DNA of 64,000 nucleotides from Bacillota bacterium. GTDB taxonomy: Bacteria; Bacillota; Clostridia; Lachnospirales; Cellulosilyticaceae. The notes under the pieces are model-generated. The model saw nothing but the letters and a program-made list of their open reading frames with translations, was not told the origin of the DNA and ran no database searches. Both the position numbers and the translations under genes were made by a program. The first letter of the stretch is position 1, and each line of letters opens with the position of its first letter. Shown here in pieces: positions 1-9,001 of the stretch. The DNA lies in the NCBI GenBank assembly GCA_023393125.1, contig JAEWMQ010000114.1, forward strand, positions 28,016 through 92,015, in the 5' to 3' direction.

Positions 1-1337
1 CCATTATGCATAATAACTGTTTTATAAGTAATGGCTAATCCTAAGCCTGTGCCACCTGTTTCTCTATTACGGGTTTTATCCGTTCGATAAAAACGTTCAA
101 AAATTTTAGATTGCTCTTCTTTAGCAATACCTATACCTGTATCTTGGACAGATATAAAAGCATCTTGTAAATCACTTTGTAGTACAACACCTACTTCTCC
201 ACCACTTGGTGTATATTTAATAGCATTTTCAATTAAATTAGTAAGTGCTAAAGTAAATTTCACTTCATCAATTTCTGCAATAATATCTTTATGACTTTCA
301 TAAATTAACCTAATATCTTTCTTCTTAGCTAGAGGTGTTAATCTTTTTAAGATATTTTGAGTCATCTCATTAATATCTACATTTGCAATATTAAGCGGTA
401 TTTCTCTTTGATCTAATCTTACTAAAGTTAACAAATCTGAAATAATGTTATTAAGTCTATCAACTTCGGAGTTAATGTCCTCAAAAAACTCTTTATACAT
501 CTCTACAGGTACATCCTCTTGGAACATCAACGATTCTGTTAACACCTTAATAGAAGAAAGAGGTGTTTTAAGTTCGTGGGATACATTAGATACAAATTCC
601 TGTCTAGATTGTTCTACTCGTTGTAATTGCTCTGTCATATGGTTAAAAGCATTACCTAATTCAGCAATTTCATCTTTACCCAGTACATTTACTTTTTGAT
701 CTAGTTGCCCATTAGTAATCTTTTGAACAAACTTCATAAGTGTTTTTAAGGGTTTAGTAATAACAGATGAGGTGGCAAAACTAAGTAAGCCTGCAATAAG
801 TGCAATTACTAGAGAAAGAAGATAAATTTGACTCTTCATATCTTCAATAGGCGAGAAGACATCCTCAATTGAAGTTACTAAAACCACTGCTCCCACCACA
901 GCCGTTTTACTCTTATCAAGTACTGGAACAGCTGCTGTCATAATAGGTAACCCCTTAATCTTCTGTGCTTTCTCTTGATTATTAAGGGCTGAAATAACGG
1001 TGTTATTCATAAGTGTGTTATTTATATCAGCACCGCTAGAATCCATAATAACGAATCCAGAAGAGTCTACAACTAAAATTCTAGCGCCACTTTCATTACT
1101 TTTAGTAGAAATCAGTGTTTTAAATAAATTATACTTACTGTTATCTACTAAGTAATTACCTTCTTTTACTTGAGTAGCTACCATATTGGCTTTTCCTAAC
1201 CACCCTTTTTCGCTTTCTGTAAGATAGTAGGTTTCCATACGATCTAAAATAACAGAAGAAAAAAACATAAGTGGTATATAGCTAATGATGAAAAACAAAA
1301 TTAAAAGCTTCCATCTTAAGCTATGAAACCATTTCAT
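1..1337 (-). CDS. Sensor histidine kinase (WalK/PhoR-type), 3' end cut by window edge
   Basis: Membrane sensor kinase that would phosphorylate the response regulator encoded just upstream. I translated it by hand from the ATG at 1337. It has a membrane segment at about residues 8-29, an extracytoplasmic domain of about 130 residues, a second membrane segment, then HAMP. The H-box reads SNVSHELKTPL, followed by an N-box (NLIENAIKYTP) and G-boxes DTGIGIA and GTGLGLA. About 445 residues are present; the last part of the ATPase domain lies outside the window. The start is one base after the regulator stop, so the two are almost certainly co-transcribed and translationally coupled. The layout resembles WalK or PhoR, but no PAS domain is obvious and the ligand cannot be read from sequence. 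Confidence 0.93.
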   Translation of the reverse strand, partial: MKWFHSLRWKLLILFFIISYIPLMFFSSVILDRMETYYLTESEKGWLGKANMVATQVKEGNYLVDNSKYNLFKTLISTKSNESGARILVVDSSGFVIMDSSGADINNTLMNNTVISALNNQEKAQKIKGLPIMTAAVPVLDKSKTAVVGAVVLVTSIEDVFSPIEDMKSQIYLLSLVIALIAGLLSFATSSVITKPLKTLMKFVQKITNGQLDQKVNVLGKDEIAELGNAFNHMTEQLQRVEQSRQEFVSNVSHELKTPLSSIKVLTESLMFQEDVPVEMYKEFFEDINSEVDRLNNIISDLLTLVRLDQREIPLNIANVDINEMTQNILKRLTPLAKKKDIRLIYESHKDIIAEIDEVKFTLALTNLIENAIKYTPSGGEVGVVLQSDLQDAFISVQDTGIGIAKEEQSKIFERFYRTDKTRNRETGGTGLGLAITYKTVIMHN

Positions 1338-1338
1338 C

Positions 1339-2025
1339 TTAATCCTTAAAATAATAACCTACCCCCCATTTTGTGTAAATATATTCAGGTTGTCCTGGAT
1401 TAGGCTCGATTTTTTCACGAAGACGCCTTACATGAACATCCACTGTTCTGACATCTCCAGGATACTCTCTTCCCCAAATGGTGTCTAAAAGTTGATCTCT
1501 ACTATAAACTTTACCCGGATGTGTAGCAAATAGCTCTAACATATCAAACTCTTTAGCTGTTAAATTCATTTCTTGATTCTTAATAAATACGCGGCGACTA
1601 TTTACCTCTAAGCGTAATTCTCCTACTTCTATGGTCTTCTTATTTGGTGTTTTTTCAGTATGTTGTGATCTTCTTAAAATAGCTTTAATTCTAGCTTTAA
1701 GTTCTAAGATATTAAAAGGTTTTGTGACATAATCATCGGCCCCATACTCTAGTCCCATAATCTTGTCCATATCTTCACCCTTAGCTGTCAGCATAATGAT
1801 AGGTATATTAGAAAATTCTCTTACCAATTGACATACTTGTAAACCATCATATTTCGGTAACATAACATCTAAAAGCATGACATCATATTTATTATTTTTT
1901 ACATAATTAAGTGCTTCCTCACCATCGTAAGCAGCATCCACTTCCCAGCCTTCTTGCTCCAAGCTAAATTTAATGCCTTTAACAATTAACTTTTCATCAT
2001 CTACAACTAAAATTTTGCTGTTCAT
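1339..2025 (-). CDS. OmpR/PhoB-family response regulator
   Basis: DNA-binding response regulator, 228 aa, the full length for the family. The receiver domain carries the acidic pair D9-D10, the phospho-acceptor D53 (LLDVMLP) and the conserved Lys in VTKPF. A winged-helix DNA-binding domain with RTVDVHVRRLR follows. It sits directly before the kinase gene (1-nt gap) and 31 nt after comEA. By sequence it is in the WalR/PhoP/PhoB group. The regulon cannot be deduced here, so no symbol is given. Confidence 0.95.
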   Translation of the reverse strand: MNSKILVVDDEKLIVKGIKFSLEQEGWEVDAAYDGEEALNYVKNNKYDVMLLDVMLPKYDGLQVCQLVREFSNIPIIMLTAKGEDMDKIMGLEYGADDYVTKPFNILELKARIKAILRRSQHTEKTPNKKTIEVGELRLEVNSRRVFIKNQEMNLTAKEFDMLELFATHPGKVYSRDQLLDTIWGREYPGDVRTVDVHVRRLREKIEPNPGQPEYIYTKWGVGYYFKD

Positions 2026-2056
2026 TTTCTCTCCTCCTCTTGTGTTACTGAATGAC

Positions 2057-2755
2057 TTATACTGTTATAAGTGCTTTTAACTTTTCAAATGTTTTATCCC
2101 CAATACCAGATACCTCTTTTAACTCATCAATACTTCTAAAGGCACTTACCGTTTCTCTGTAATTAATAATAGCTTGAGCTTTAACTTCTCCAATACCAGG
2201 AAGATTCATTAACTCACTGCTACTTGCAGTATTAATATTAATATGATTTGATTTAATGGTTTGAGTCTCTATTTTATTGTCATATGAAGTAACTGTTTTG
2301 TCAATTTCTTCTCCTATTTTAGGAACAATAATTTTTTCATTAGCTACAATAGAAGCTGCTAAATTAATAGCTGTTGTATCGGCTTCCTCGCTAAATCCCC
2401 CACTTAAACGAATCACTTCATCTACTATAGCTGTAGGCACTACATAATAGACACCTGGAACTTTTACTGCCCCACAAACATAAACAGGCACATTAGTTGG
2501 TATAGTAGATATAGGTGAAGCAGCTATTGGCTCACTTACTTCTACCTGTTCTTTAGGAGCGCTTGATATGCTTTTAACATCATATTCAGCTATGTCCTTA
2601 TCACTATCTTGAGTTTCTACTATGTTTTTACTTGGCAAAGTGGTGAGCGAAATAGTATCTTTTTTATTGGATTGGTATAATAATACACATAAATTAATAA
2701 TGAATAATGAGCTAAATAAAATTACTATTTTATAGCGTTTAACTAATTCTACCAT
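2057..2755 (-). CDS. comEA: ComEA-type helix-hairpin-helix DNA-binding protein
   Basis: Membrane-anchored DNA receptor of the competence/DNA uptake type, 232 aa from the ATG at 2755. That start is preceded by AGGAG at good spacing; an upstream in-frame ATG at 2785 lacks a ribosome site. The order is an N-terminal membrane segment, a low-complexity linker, an SLBB-like beta domain beginning PVYVCGAVKVPG, and a C-terminal double helix-hairpin-helix (ININTASSSELMNLPGIG and a second GIG motif). The family binds double-stranded DNA outside the membrane. No comEB/comEC follows; a two-component system does. Many Clostridia carry comEA-like genes without demonstrated competence. Confidence 0.88.
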   Translation of the reverse strand: MVELVKRYKIVILFSSLFIINLCVLLYQSNKKDTISLTTLPSKNIVETQDSDKDIAEYDVKSISSAPKEQVEVSEPIAASPISTIPTNVPVYVCGAVKVPGVYYVVPTAIVDEVIRLSGGFSEEADTTAINLAASIVANEKIIVPKIGEEIDKTVTSYDNKIETQTIKSNHININTASSSELMNLPGIGEVKAQAIINYRETVSAFRSIDELKEVSGIGDKTFEKLKALITV

Positions 2756-2834
2756 ATAATCACTCCTTATACAAAGTCTTAACATATTTTTGATAAATTA
2801 GACTGATTTACTTACTAAATTGTTAAAAATCTGT

Positions 2835-2840
2835 TATACT
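2835..2840 (+). promoter_or_regulatory. Putative -10 box of dacF
   Basis: TATACT stands about 30 bases before the dacF ATG and just before the ribosome site GAAAGGAGC. The -35 region is weak (TTACTA at 2812-2817), so this is only a plausible sigma-A promoter. Confidence 0.4.
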
Positions 2841-2869
2841 ATTAGCTATCGAAAGGAGCTATTTTACCA

Positions 2870-4180
2870 ATGAAAAGAAGAATCTATTTATGTTTAAGCT
2901 TAATCCTGACATTGTTTTTTTCGTGTCCACTCACTCAAGCAGAAGAAATAGAGCCTCAGATAGAAGCAGGTTCTGCTATTTTAATTGATGCAACTACTAA
3001 AACTGTTTTATATGAAAAAGACGCTTACAGTAAACAATATCCAGCTAGTATTACTAAGCTCATGACGGCCTTACTGGCTATAGAGAATTTACAACCTACA
3101 GATACCATTACCTTTTCACAAGAAGCTATATTTGGTATAGAAAGAGGTAGTAGCCATATTGGTATGGATGTCGGTGAACAAATCACTGTAGATCAAGCTT
3201 TACATGGTTTATTACTCATGTCTGCCAATGAGGTTGCAAATGGCCTTGCAGAAGCTGTTAGTGGTTCAATTGACGCTTTTGCAACACGTATGAACGAACG
3301 TGCTAAAGAACTAGGTGCACTAAATACACATTTTGTAAATCCACATGGTTTACATGATGATAATCATTATACGACTGCTTACGATATGTCTTTAATTGCT
3401 AGTTACTTAGCAGATAATGAATACTTTTTAAACATTATGAAAGATTATATCTACCAAATTAATGGTACGAATAAGACAGATGAAATTCGCTACCTTTCTC
3501 AAGACCATAAAATGTTCAATCCTCTAAAAGATGCTTCTATTTTTAGGGAGGATGTCATTGGTGGTAAAACAGGATATACGGATCAAGCCAGGCATACATT
3601 GGTGACTATTGCCAGGGAAGGTAAGACGACTTTAGTTGCAGTAGTAATGAAATCAGAGAAAGGTACCCTATATTCGGATACCAATAAGCTTTTAGATTAT
3701 GGTTTTAACTCCTATCATGCATTAGCACTTCATAGTCCAAATGAAACCATTAAGACATTACCTCTTTATACAATTAAAAGTGGTCAGCCTTATCAAGCTG
3801 GTAGTTGTTCTATTGGTGTAGAAAAGGATTTATCTGTTCTTGTTCACAATGATACAACCCTGCAAGATATTACGACCAGCCTAGAGCTACCAGAATATAT
3901 TGATATGACAGCCAAAGAAGGGGATATTATTGGCGAGATAACCTATATGGATCATTCGAAAATTTTAGCAACTAATAAGCTTGTTCTTCAAAAAATAGAT
4001 TATCAATCCTCTCCATATACAGCAATCATTCCCTCTATAGAAAATGCTCCATCTCTTACAATGTTTTATGTCATTGGTCTTATTGCTGTACTTGTGCTCA
4101 TTCTTATGCTCATTTTATTTATTAGGAAGAAACGAAAACAACGTTCCAACCAATTAAAATTCAAAAAGTTATTTAAATAA
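2870..4180 (+). CDS. dacF: D-alanyl-D-alanine carboxypeptidase (PBP5/DacF type)
   Basis: Low-molecular-weight penicillin-binding protein that removes the terminal D-Ala from peptidoglycan stem peptides outside the membrane. It has 436 aa. A Sec signal peptide runs to about residue 24. The S11 active-site motifs are S60-x-x-K63 (PASITK), S118-A-N120 and K233-T-G. A C-terminal beta domain is followed by a membrane helix (about 400-422) and a basic tail, giving a membrane-anchored enzyme. GGAG precedes the ATG. It is one of few plus-strand genes here and converges on rsfS, with a shared terminator. DacF is the usual name in Clostridia, but DacA/DacB are equally possible. Confidence 0.93.
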   Translation: MKRRIYLCLSLILTLFFSCPLTQAEEIEPQIEAGSAILIDATTKTVLYEKDAYSKQYPASITKLMTALLAIENLQPTDTITFSQEAIFGIERGSSHIGMDVGEQITVDQALHGLLLMSANEVANGLAEAVSGSIDAFATRMNERAKELGALNTHFVNPHGLHDDNHYTTAYDMSLIASYLADNEYFLNIMKDYIYQINGTNKTDEIRYLSQDHKMFNPLKDASIFREDVIGGKTGYTDQARHTLVTIAREGKTTLVAVVMKSEKGTLYSDTNKLLDYGFNSYHALALHSPNETIKTLPLYTIKSGQPYQAGSCSIGVEKDLSVLVHNDTTLQDITTSLELPEYIDMTAKEGDIIGEITYMDHSKILATNKLVLQKIDYQSSPYTAIIPSIENAPSLTMFYVIGLIAVLVLILMLILFIRKKRKQRSNQLKFKKLFK

Positions 4181-4228
4181 AAAGATAGTTCTACTTGTTT
4201 TTAAGTAGAACTATCTTTTTATTTAAAT
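4171..4228. terminator. Bidirectional terminator between dacF and rsfS
   Basis: Perfect 26-bp inverted repeat (4171-4196 and 4203-4228) with a 6-nt loop. It includes the dacF stop codon and ends 10 bases before the rsfS stop. A and T runs on both flanks let it work for both convergent genes. Confidence 0.9.
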
Positions 4229-4238
4229 ATACTATTAT

Positions 4239-4583
4239 TTAGAACTCTATACTTATGGCATCTTGCCAAAGTCTTGATAAGCCATAAAATTGAGCATGTT
4301 CTTCATCTAAAATATGAACAATAATTTCTCCATAATCTAATAAAATCCAATTGGATGTTTGATATCCTTCTTTACGGATAGGTATTGTACCGGAGAGCGC
4401 TAAACATTTTTCTACTTCATCTGCTATTGCTTTAGTCTGTTTGATGTTAGCAGCAATGGCAATGATGAAAAGTTCTGCTAAAGGTGTAAGATGCGCTACC
4501 TCTAATACATCTAGTTTGTTAACTTTTTTATTATTGATAGCCGTTGTAATTTGTTTACCCAGTGTGTAAGTATCAGCATTCAA
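4239..4583 (-). CDS. rsfS: Ribosome silencing factor RsfS
   Basis: RsfS/Iojap family protein of 114 aa, normal length. The family binds ribosomal protein L14 on the 50S subunit and blocks subunit joining when nutrients are short. Recognisable segments are the KAIADEVEKCL helix, GYQTSNWILLDYGEIIVHI and the terminal YGLSRLW. The start codon appears to be TTG at 4583, with GGGG about 11 bases upstream; no better in-frame ATG exists. It follows the antiporter gene closely. In many Firmicutes rsfS follows nadD-yqeK, and here the antiporter separates them. Confidence 0.93.
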   Translation of the reverse strand: MNADTYTLGKQITTAINNKKVNKLDVLEVAHLTPLAELFIIAIAANIKQTKAIADEVEKCLALSGTIPIRKEGYQTSNWILLDYGEIIVHILDEEHAQFYGLSRLWQDAISIEF

Positions 4584-4602
4584 AAGTTCAAATTCCCCTT
4601 TC

Positions 4603-5571
4603 TTAAATAGCTAAAAAATTCATTTGTGAAAGAATCAAATAGCCATAGTAAATAATAAATAACACCAAAAAGCTCATACCTTCTTTTTTTGAAATTTTTT
4701 TATCGGTTAAACTAAAAAAGAACAGGATAATTGTGGTAATAATCATTACAATTAAATCTAATCCTACAGGATCCTTAGGAATAATATTTCCAAATACAGC
4801 TGCAGGAAAACCAGCTACAAAGCAAATATTGAATATATTACTACCTATTATATTCCCAATCGCTAAATCTTGCTTACCTTTTTTAGCTGCAATAATAGAT
4901 GTTACTAATTCAGGTAAGGAGGTTCCAAAAGCTACAATTGTTAATGCTATAAAACGTTGACTCACGCCTAACACTTCTGCAATGGCGGTAGCCGAGCTTA
5001 CTACAAAATTACCTCCAATAATAATTGCAGCCAATCCTAAAATAGAGAAAATAACAGCTTGCTTAAGGGAATACTTACAGTCAATTTCCTCTGTTTCTCC
5101 ACTTTTAGCTAATGTGACTAAATAATATATAAAAATAGAAAAGAAAATCAAAATGGCTATTCCATCTGATCTTGAAATCATATTGCTAGTTCCATTTCCA
5201 AAAGGAATATCCATAATAAGTACACTTATTAATAACGAAACTAGAAATAAAAAAGGAATTTCTTTTTTTATCGTATTATTTTTAACATGAATAGGGGCAA
5301 TCATAGCTGAAATACCTAATATTAATAACACATTTAAAATATTACTTCCTAAAATATTTCCCATGACCATATCACTATTTTGGCTCAATACTGCTTTGAT
5401 ACTTACTGAAGCTTCTGGTGCACTCGTTCCAAAAGCCACAATTGTAAGTCCAATCAAAATATCTGGTACATTGAGATGCTTTGCAATAGATGAGGCTCCA
5501 TCAACAAAAGTATCTGCTCCCTTAATTAGTACGATAAAACTAATGACTAAAATAATTATCTGCCACAACAT
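4603..5571 (-). CDS. Calcium/sodium antiporter, CaCA family (YrbG-like)
   Basis: Inner-membrane cation exchanger of 322 aa with about ten hydrophobic segments. The two hallmark alpha-repeats are visible as GTSAPEASVSI (about residue 50) and GTSLPELVTSI (about residue 215), in inverted-repeat halves with acidic residues for ion binding. AGGAG lies before the ATG. It is inserted between nadD-yqeK and rsfS, with short gaps on both sides, so it is probably in the same transcript. Substrate by homology is Na+/Ca2+; K+ coupling cannot be excluded. Confidence 0.93.
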   Translation of the reverse strand: MLWQIIILVISFIVLIKGADTFVDGASSIAKHLNVPDILIGLTIVAFGTSAPEASVSIKAVLSQNSDMVMGNILGSNILNVLLILGISAMIAPIHVKNNTIKKEIPFLFLVSLLISVLIMDIPFGNGTSNMISRSDGIAILIFFSIFIYYLVTLAKSGETEEIDCKYSLKQAVIFSILGLAAIIIGGNFVVSSATAIAEVLGVSQRFIALTIVAFGTSLPELVTSIIAAKKGKQDLAIGNIIGSNIFNICFVAGFPAAVFGNIIPKDPVGLDLIVMIITTIILFFFSLTDKKISKKEGMSFLVLFIIYYGYLILSQMNFLAI

Positions 5572-5597
5572 ATGCGAGTCTCCTTTATATTAGTCGG

Positions 5598-6818
5598 TTA
5601 TTTATCTATATCGAATTGCTTATAATATGCTAAAAGCTCCTTAGTAATAGGATGAACTTCTTGTTTTAAAATGTTAGTTACATAATTATAAGACGAATAA
5701 AGTGCTTTATACATCGCACGATCTAAATTATATTGTGCTAAATGCTTAATTTGCTCTTTCCCCTTATATGAGCTCCTACCTTCTTCTGTCATATCAGCTA
5801 AATAAATAACCTTTTCTAAATCTGTCATATTTAGTCTACCTACTGTGTGATATTTTATACTATTAATAATAGAAGGCTTATGAATACCCCATTCATTTTC
5901 TAAAATAGCAGCACCGATTTTTCCATGTGCTAAATGTAAATGTGCTTTTTCAAAATCATCTAAGACTATTTGATATCGTTCACATAGACGTAAGACTTCT
6001 TCTTTAGGTAGTTCCTTTGCAATATCATGAAAGAGTGCTGCAATAAAGGTTTCATCATAATCTAGGCCATTGAGCTTTGCATACTCTAAGGCCATTTCTA
6101 CAACTCCTCTAGTGTGTGCATAACGTTTTGGTGATAATCTAGATGCAACATAATTATACATTTGAACTTTTTCATCTTCCGTTAGATGTAAATCATAGTC
6201 ATATAAACTATGCTTCTTAATGTAGTTTTCAACTTCTGCAGGTACTAAATATTTAATAGGCTTTAATTCTCCTATTCTTTTTCTAATATTAGAAGATGAA
6301 ATAGCCAAAGCTGGTACTTCTAGAAAATGAATATTAGTTTTATAAGTTCTATTTAATTCCTCAACTTGTTTAAGAAGTTCATCTTTATTATAACCAGGTC
6401 TTGTTACCGCAACAAAATCACAAATTTGTAGAAGCTCACTACAATCCTTCCAACCTAAAATTTTGTGAATAGCATCCGCTCCTGTAATAAAATATAATCT
6501 TACACTTTCACCATAAATACGTTTTAACTCTTTAATCGTATCAATAGTATAAGTAACACCTTCACGCTCTATTTCAATACGTGAAACTTTAAAACTAGGA
6601 TTAGCTGCTGTTGCTAACACTGTCATCAAGTAACGATGTTCTCCAGTAGTCATATTAATATTAGATTTATGTGGTGGATGTCCCGTTGGCACAAATAGTA
6701 CCTCATCAACGCCAAATTCATGTCTTACCTCTTCTGCTGTTACAAGATGTCCTATATGTATGGGATCAAAAGTTCCACCCATAATAGCCAATTTTCTAAT
6801 TGTTTTTTGCTTGTACAT
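5598..6818 (-). CDS. nadD: Fused NadD nicotinate-nucleotide adenylyltransferase / YqeK HD hydrolase
   Basis: Two-domain protein of 406 aa. Residues about 8-205 form NadD, which joins NaMN and ATP to make deamido-NAD; the nucleotidyltransferase motifs are GGTFDPIHIGH and SSSNIRKRI. Residues about 215-400 form a YqeK HD domain (HTRGVVEMA, then ALFHDIAKELP), a family reported to hydrolyse Ap4A. These are usually two adjacent genes (nadD, yqeK). The start is the ATG at 6818, six bases after AAGGAGA; a farther ATG at 6875 lies inside the promoter zone with no ribosome site. A TATAAT-like -10 is at 6855-6860. Confidence 0.94.
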   Translation of the reverse strand: MYKQKTIRKLAIMGGTFDPIHIGHLVTAEEVRHEFGVDEVLFVPTGHPPHKSNINMTTGEHRYLMTVLATAANPSFKVSRIEIEREGVTYTIDTIKELKRIYGESVRLYFITGADAIHKILGWKDCSELLQICDFVAVTRPGYNKDELLKQVEELNRTYKTNIHFLEVPALAISSSNIRKRIGELKPIKYLVPAEVENYIKKHSLYDYDLHLTEDEKVQMYNYVASRLSPKRYAHTRGVVEMALEYAKLNGLDYDETFIAALFHDIAKELPKEEVLRLCERYQIVLDDFEKAHLHLAHGKIGAAILENEWGIHKPSIINSIKYHTVGRLNMTDLEKVIYLADMTEEGRSSYKGKEQIKHLAQYNLDRAMYKALYSSYNYVTNILKQEVHPITKELLAYYKQFDIDK

Positions 6819-6888
6819 AAAAAGTCTCCTTAACTTAAGTTCAACATCCCTTTTATTATACCCTAATTTCTCCAAAATTAAATAAAAA

Positions 6889-6931
6889 AATAAAGGTACT
6901 TAGCATAGTTTTACTACTAAATACCTTTATT
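6889..6931 (-). terminator. Terminator after yhbY
   Basis: Stem of AATAAAGGTA pairing with TACCTTTATT, plus a further TTAG/CTAA pairing, followed on the minus strand by a long T run. It separates obgE-yhbY from nadD. Confidence 0.85.
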
Positions 6932-6940
6932 ATTTATACA

Positions 6941-7234
6941 TTAAACTAATGTAATTTTTGGATTTTTTTTAGCTGGCTTATAAAGCACAATCTTTTTTCC
7001 AATGACTTGTACAACTATTGATTTTGTACGCTCTGCTAACATGATACTCATTTCTTTTGGGTCTTCAAGGCAGTTTTGGAGTACACTTATTTTAACTAAT
7101 TCCCTTGCGTCTAGTGCAAGAGCTACTGCTTCTGTTACTTCAGGTGTTAAACCATTTTTACCAATTTGAAAAATAGATTCTGTCTTTTGTGCTAAAGATT
7201 TTAAATAAGCTCTTTGTTTGCTTGTAAGTGTCAT
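6941..7234 (-). CDS. yhbY: YhbY-type CRM-domain RNA-binding protein
   Basis: 97-aa protein made of one CRM domain, the usual size. The family binds 23S rRNA precursors and associates with pre-50S particles. Visible features are LTSKQRAYLKSLAQ at the N-terminus and the conserved GKNGLTPEV loop. It lies 15 nt after obgE, itself a 50S assembly GTPase, which supports a shared role in large-subunit maturation. A terminator follows. Confidence 0.93.
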   Translation of the reverse strand: MTLTSKQRAYLKSLAQKTESIFQIGKNGLTPEVTEAVALALDARELVKISVLQNCLEDPKEMSIMLAERTKSIVVQVIGKKIVLYKPAKKNPKITLV

Positions 7235-7249
7235 TAGGCACCTCCCTCT

Positions 7250-8527
7250 TTATTTAACGTAATCAAACTCTAAATCATAAATATTAACGGTATCGCCTTC
7301 CTTGATACCTGCATTTTCTAATGCTTCTATAATGCCTTTTTCACGTAAATATTTTTGGAAGAACGCAAAACCTTGTTCTGTATCTATTGCTGTATAACCC
7401 ATCATACGCTCGATACCATGACCTTCTACAACGAAGTAGCCTTCATTTACTTCTTCTACAGTGAATGGTTCATTAGACATTGTACTAATTTCTTCGAATT
7501 CAGGCTCAAAGACAATGTTTTCACTAGGCACAGTTGCTAGTAAGTCTGCTACATCTTTTAAAAGCTCTTGCAAGTTTTCATTACCTGCAGCTGAAATAGG
7601 AAGTACTTTAATTCCTTTTGGTTCAAATTCAGCTTTAAGACGTGCAATATTTTCTTCACAGTTGCCCATGTCAATTTTATTGGCTGCAATAATCTGTGGC
7701 TTCTCTTCTAAAATTTTAGGATTGAATAGTTCAATTTCCTTTTGAATAGCATAAATATCCTCTACTGGGTCTCTGCCTTCACTACCTGCAGCATCTACTA
7801 CATGTAAAAGTACTTTTGTTCTTTCTACATGGCGTAAGAAATCATGACCTAAGCCAATGCCTTCTGCAGCACCTTCAATAAGCCCTGGAATATCAGCCAT
7901 AACAAATTGCTTACCATACTGGTTCGTTACCACACCTAAATTAGGTGCAAGTGTTGTAAAGTGATAGTTAGCAATCTTAGGCTGGGCATTGCTTACCATA
8001 GAAAGTAATGTGGATTTTCCTACGTTAGGGTAACCAACTAAACCAACATCTGCTATCATTTTTAATTCTAGGATAAGCCAGTATTCTTTGGCTGGTTTAC
8101 CTTTTTCACTATAACGTGGTGCTTGTCTTGTTGCTGTGGCAAAATGTTGATTACCACGACCACCTTTACCACCCTTAAAAAGAATCTCTCTCTGACCTGC
8201 TGCATGTAAGTCTGCTACAACGTGTCCTGTTTCGGCTTCACGAATAACAGTTCCTTGAGGTACTTTAATAATCAAATCCTCTGCATCTTTACCATGACAA
8301 CGCTTTTTACCACCGTTTTCACCATCAGCAGCTTTGAAGTGTCTTTGATGTCTAAACTTCATAAGTGTGTTACAACCTGAATCTACTTCAAAGATGATAT
8401 GGCCTCCACGACCACCATCTCCACCATCTGGGCCTCCATTAGGAACGTATTTTTCTCTTCTAAAAGAAACGTGTCCGTCTCCACCTTTTCCCGATCTTAC
8501 AAATATCTTGACTTTATCTACAAACAT
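7250..8527 (-). CDS. obgE: GTPase ObgE/CgtA
   Basis: Essential ribosome-assembly GTPase, 425 aa. It has an N-terminal glycine-rich Obg fold (about 1-157, with GGRGG and GGKGGRGNQ), a G domain with GYPNVGKSTL, DIPG and NKID, and a C-terminal OCT domain (about 345-425). The start is the ATG at 8527 after GGGAGTGACAAC. An upstream ATG at 8563 would add 12 residues that do not resemble the family. It heads the obgE-yhbY pair and is separated from rpmA upstream by a terminator. Confidence 0.96.
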   Translation of the reverse strand: MFVDKVKIFVRSGKGGDGHVSFRREKYVPNGGPDGGDGGRGGHIIFEVDSGCNTLMKFRHQRHFKAADGENGGKKRCHGKDAEDLIIKVPQGTVIREAETGHVVADLHAAGQREILFKGGKGGRGNQHFATATRQAPRYSEKGKPAKEYWLILELKMIADVGLVGYPNVGKSTLLSMVSNAQPKIANYHFTTLAPNLGVVTNQYGKQFVMADIPGLIEGAAEGIGLGHDFLRHVERTKVLLHVVDAAGSEGRDPVEDIYAIQKEIELFNPKILEEKPQIIAANKIDMGNCEENIARLKAEFEPKGIKVLPISAAGNENLQELLKDVADLLATVPSENIVFEPEFEEISTMSNEPFTVEEVNEGYFVVEGHGIERMMGYTAIDTEQGFAFFQKYLREKGIIEALENAGIKEGDTVNIYDLEFDYVK

Positions 8528-8655
8528 GTTGTCACTCCCTTCTTTCTTTAGTTTGTACAACATTTAATTATTTTAAAATAAATCAATCTCACATTTATTT
8601 GCCTACCCTCTTTTTATGATATAGAGCCTAGTCAAAATAAATATCCCTATACCAT

Positions 8656-8688
8656 AAAAAGAAGGTTTCAACAAATGCTGAAACCTTC
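8656..8688 (-). terminator. Terminator after rpmA
   Basis: GAAGGTTTCA (8661-8670) pairs with TGAAACCTTC (8679-8688), followed on the minus strand by five T. It closes the rplU-prp-rpmA operon. The 128 bases from here to obgE hold its presumed promoter, which I cannot place with confidence. Confidence 0.88.
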
Positions 8689-8698
8689 TCAAAGTTAA

Positions 8699-8989
8699 CT
8701 ATGCTTCTTGTGCAACTGGATATACAGAAACTTGTTTTTTGTCTCTGCCTTTGCGTTCGAATTTAACTCTACCATCCACTAAAGCAAATAATGTATCATC
8801 GCCACCGCGACCTACATTGTTACCTGGATGAATTTTAGTTCCTCTTTGACGGTATAAAATATTCCCAGCTTTAACGATTTGTCCATCGGCTCTTTTAGCA
8901 CCAAGACGTTTTGATTCTGAGTCACGACCGTTGCTTGTTGAACCTTGTCCTTTTTTATGAGCAAAGAATTGAAGGTCTAAACGTAACAT
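8699..8989 (-). CDS. rpmA: 50S ribosomal protein L27 with cleavable N-terminus
   Basis: Ribosomal protein bL27, 96 aa from the ATG at 8989. The perfect site AGGAGGTG ends just upstream; the in-frame GTG at 8998 lies within that site and is not the start. The N-terminus reads MLRLDLQFF-AHKKG, matching the Firmicutes extension that Prp cuts between F9 and A10 so that L27 can reach the peptidyl-transferase centre. The rest has the normal GAKRADGQ and RQRGTKIHPG segments. Prp is encoded immediately upstream, which matches the cleavage need. Confidence 0.96.
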   Translation of the reverse strand: MLRLDLQFFAHKKGQGSTSNGRDSESKRLGAKRADGQIVKAGNILYRQRGTKIHPGNNVGRGGDDTLFALVDGRVKFERKGRDKKQVSVYPVAQEA

Positions 8990-9001
8990 GTGATCCACCT
9001 C

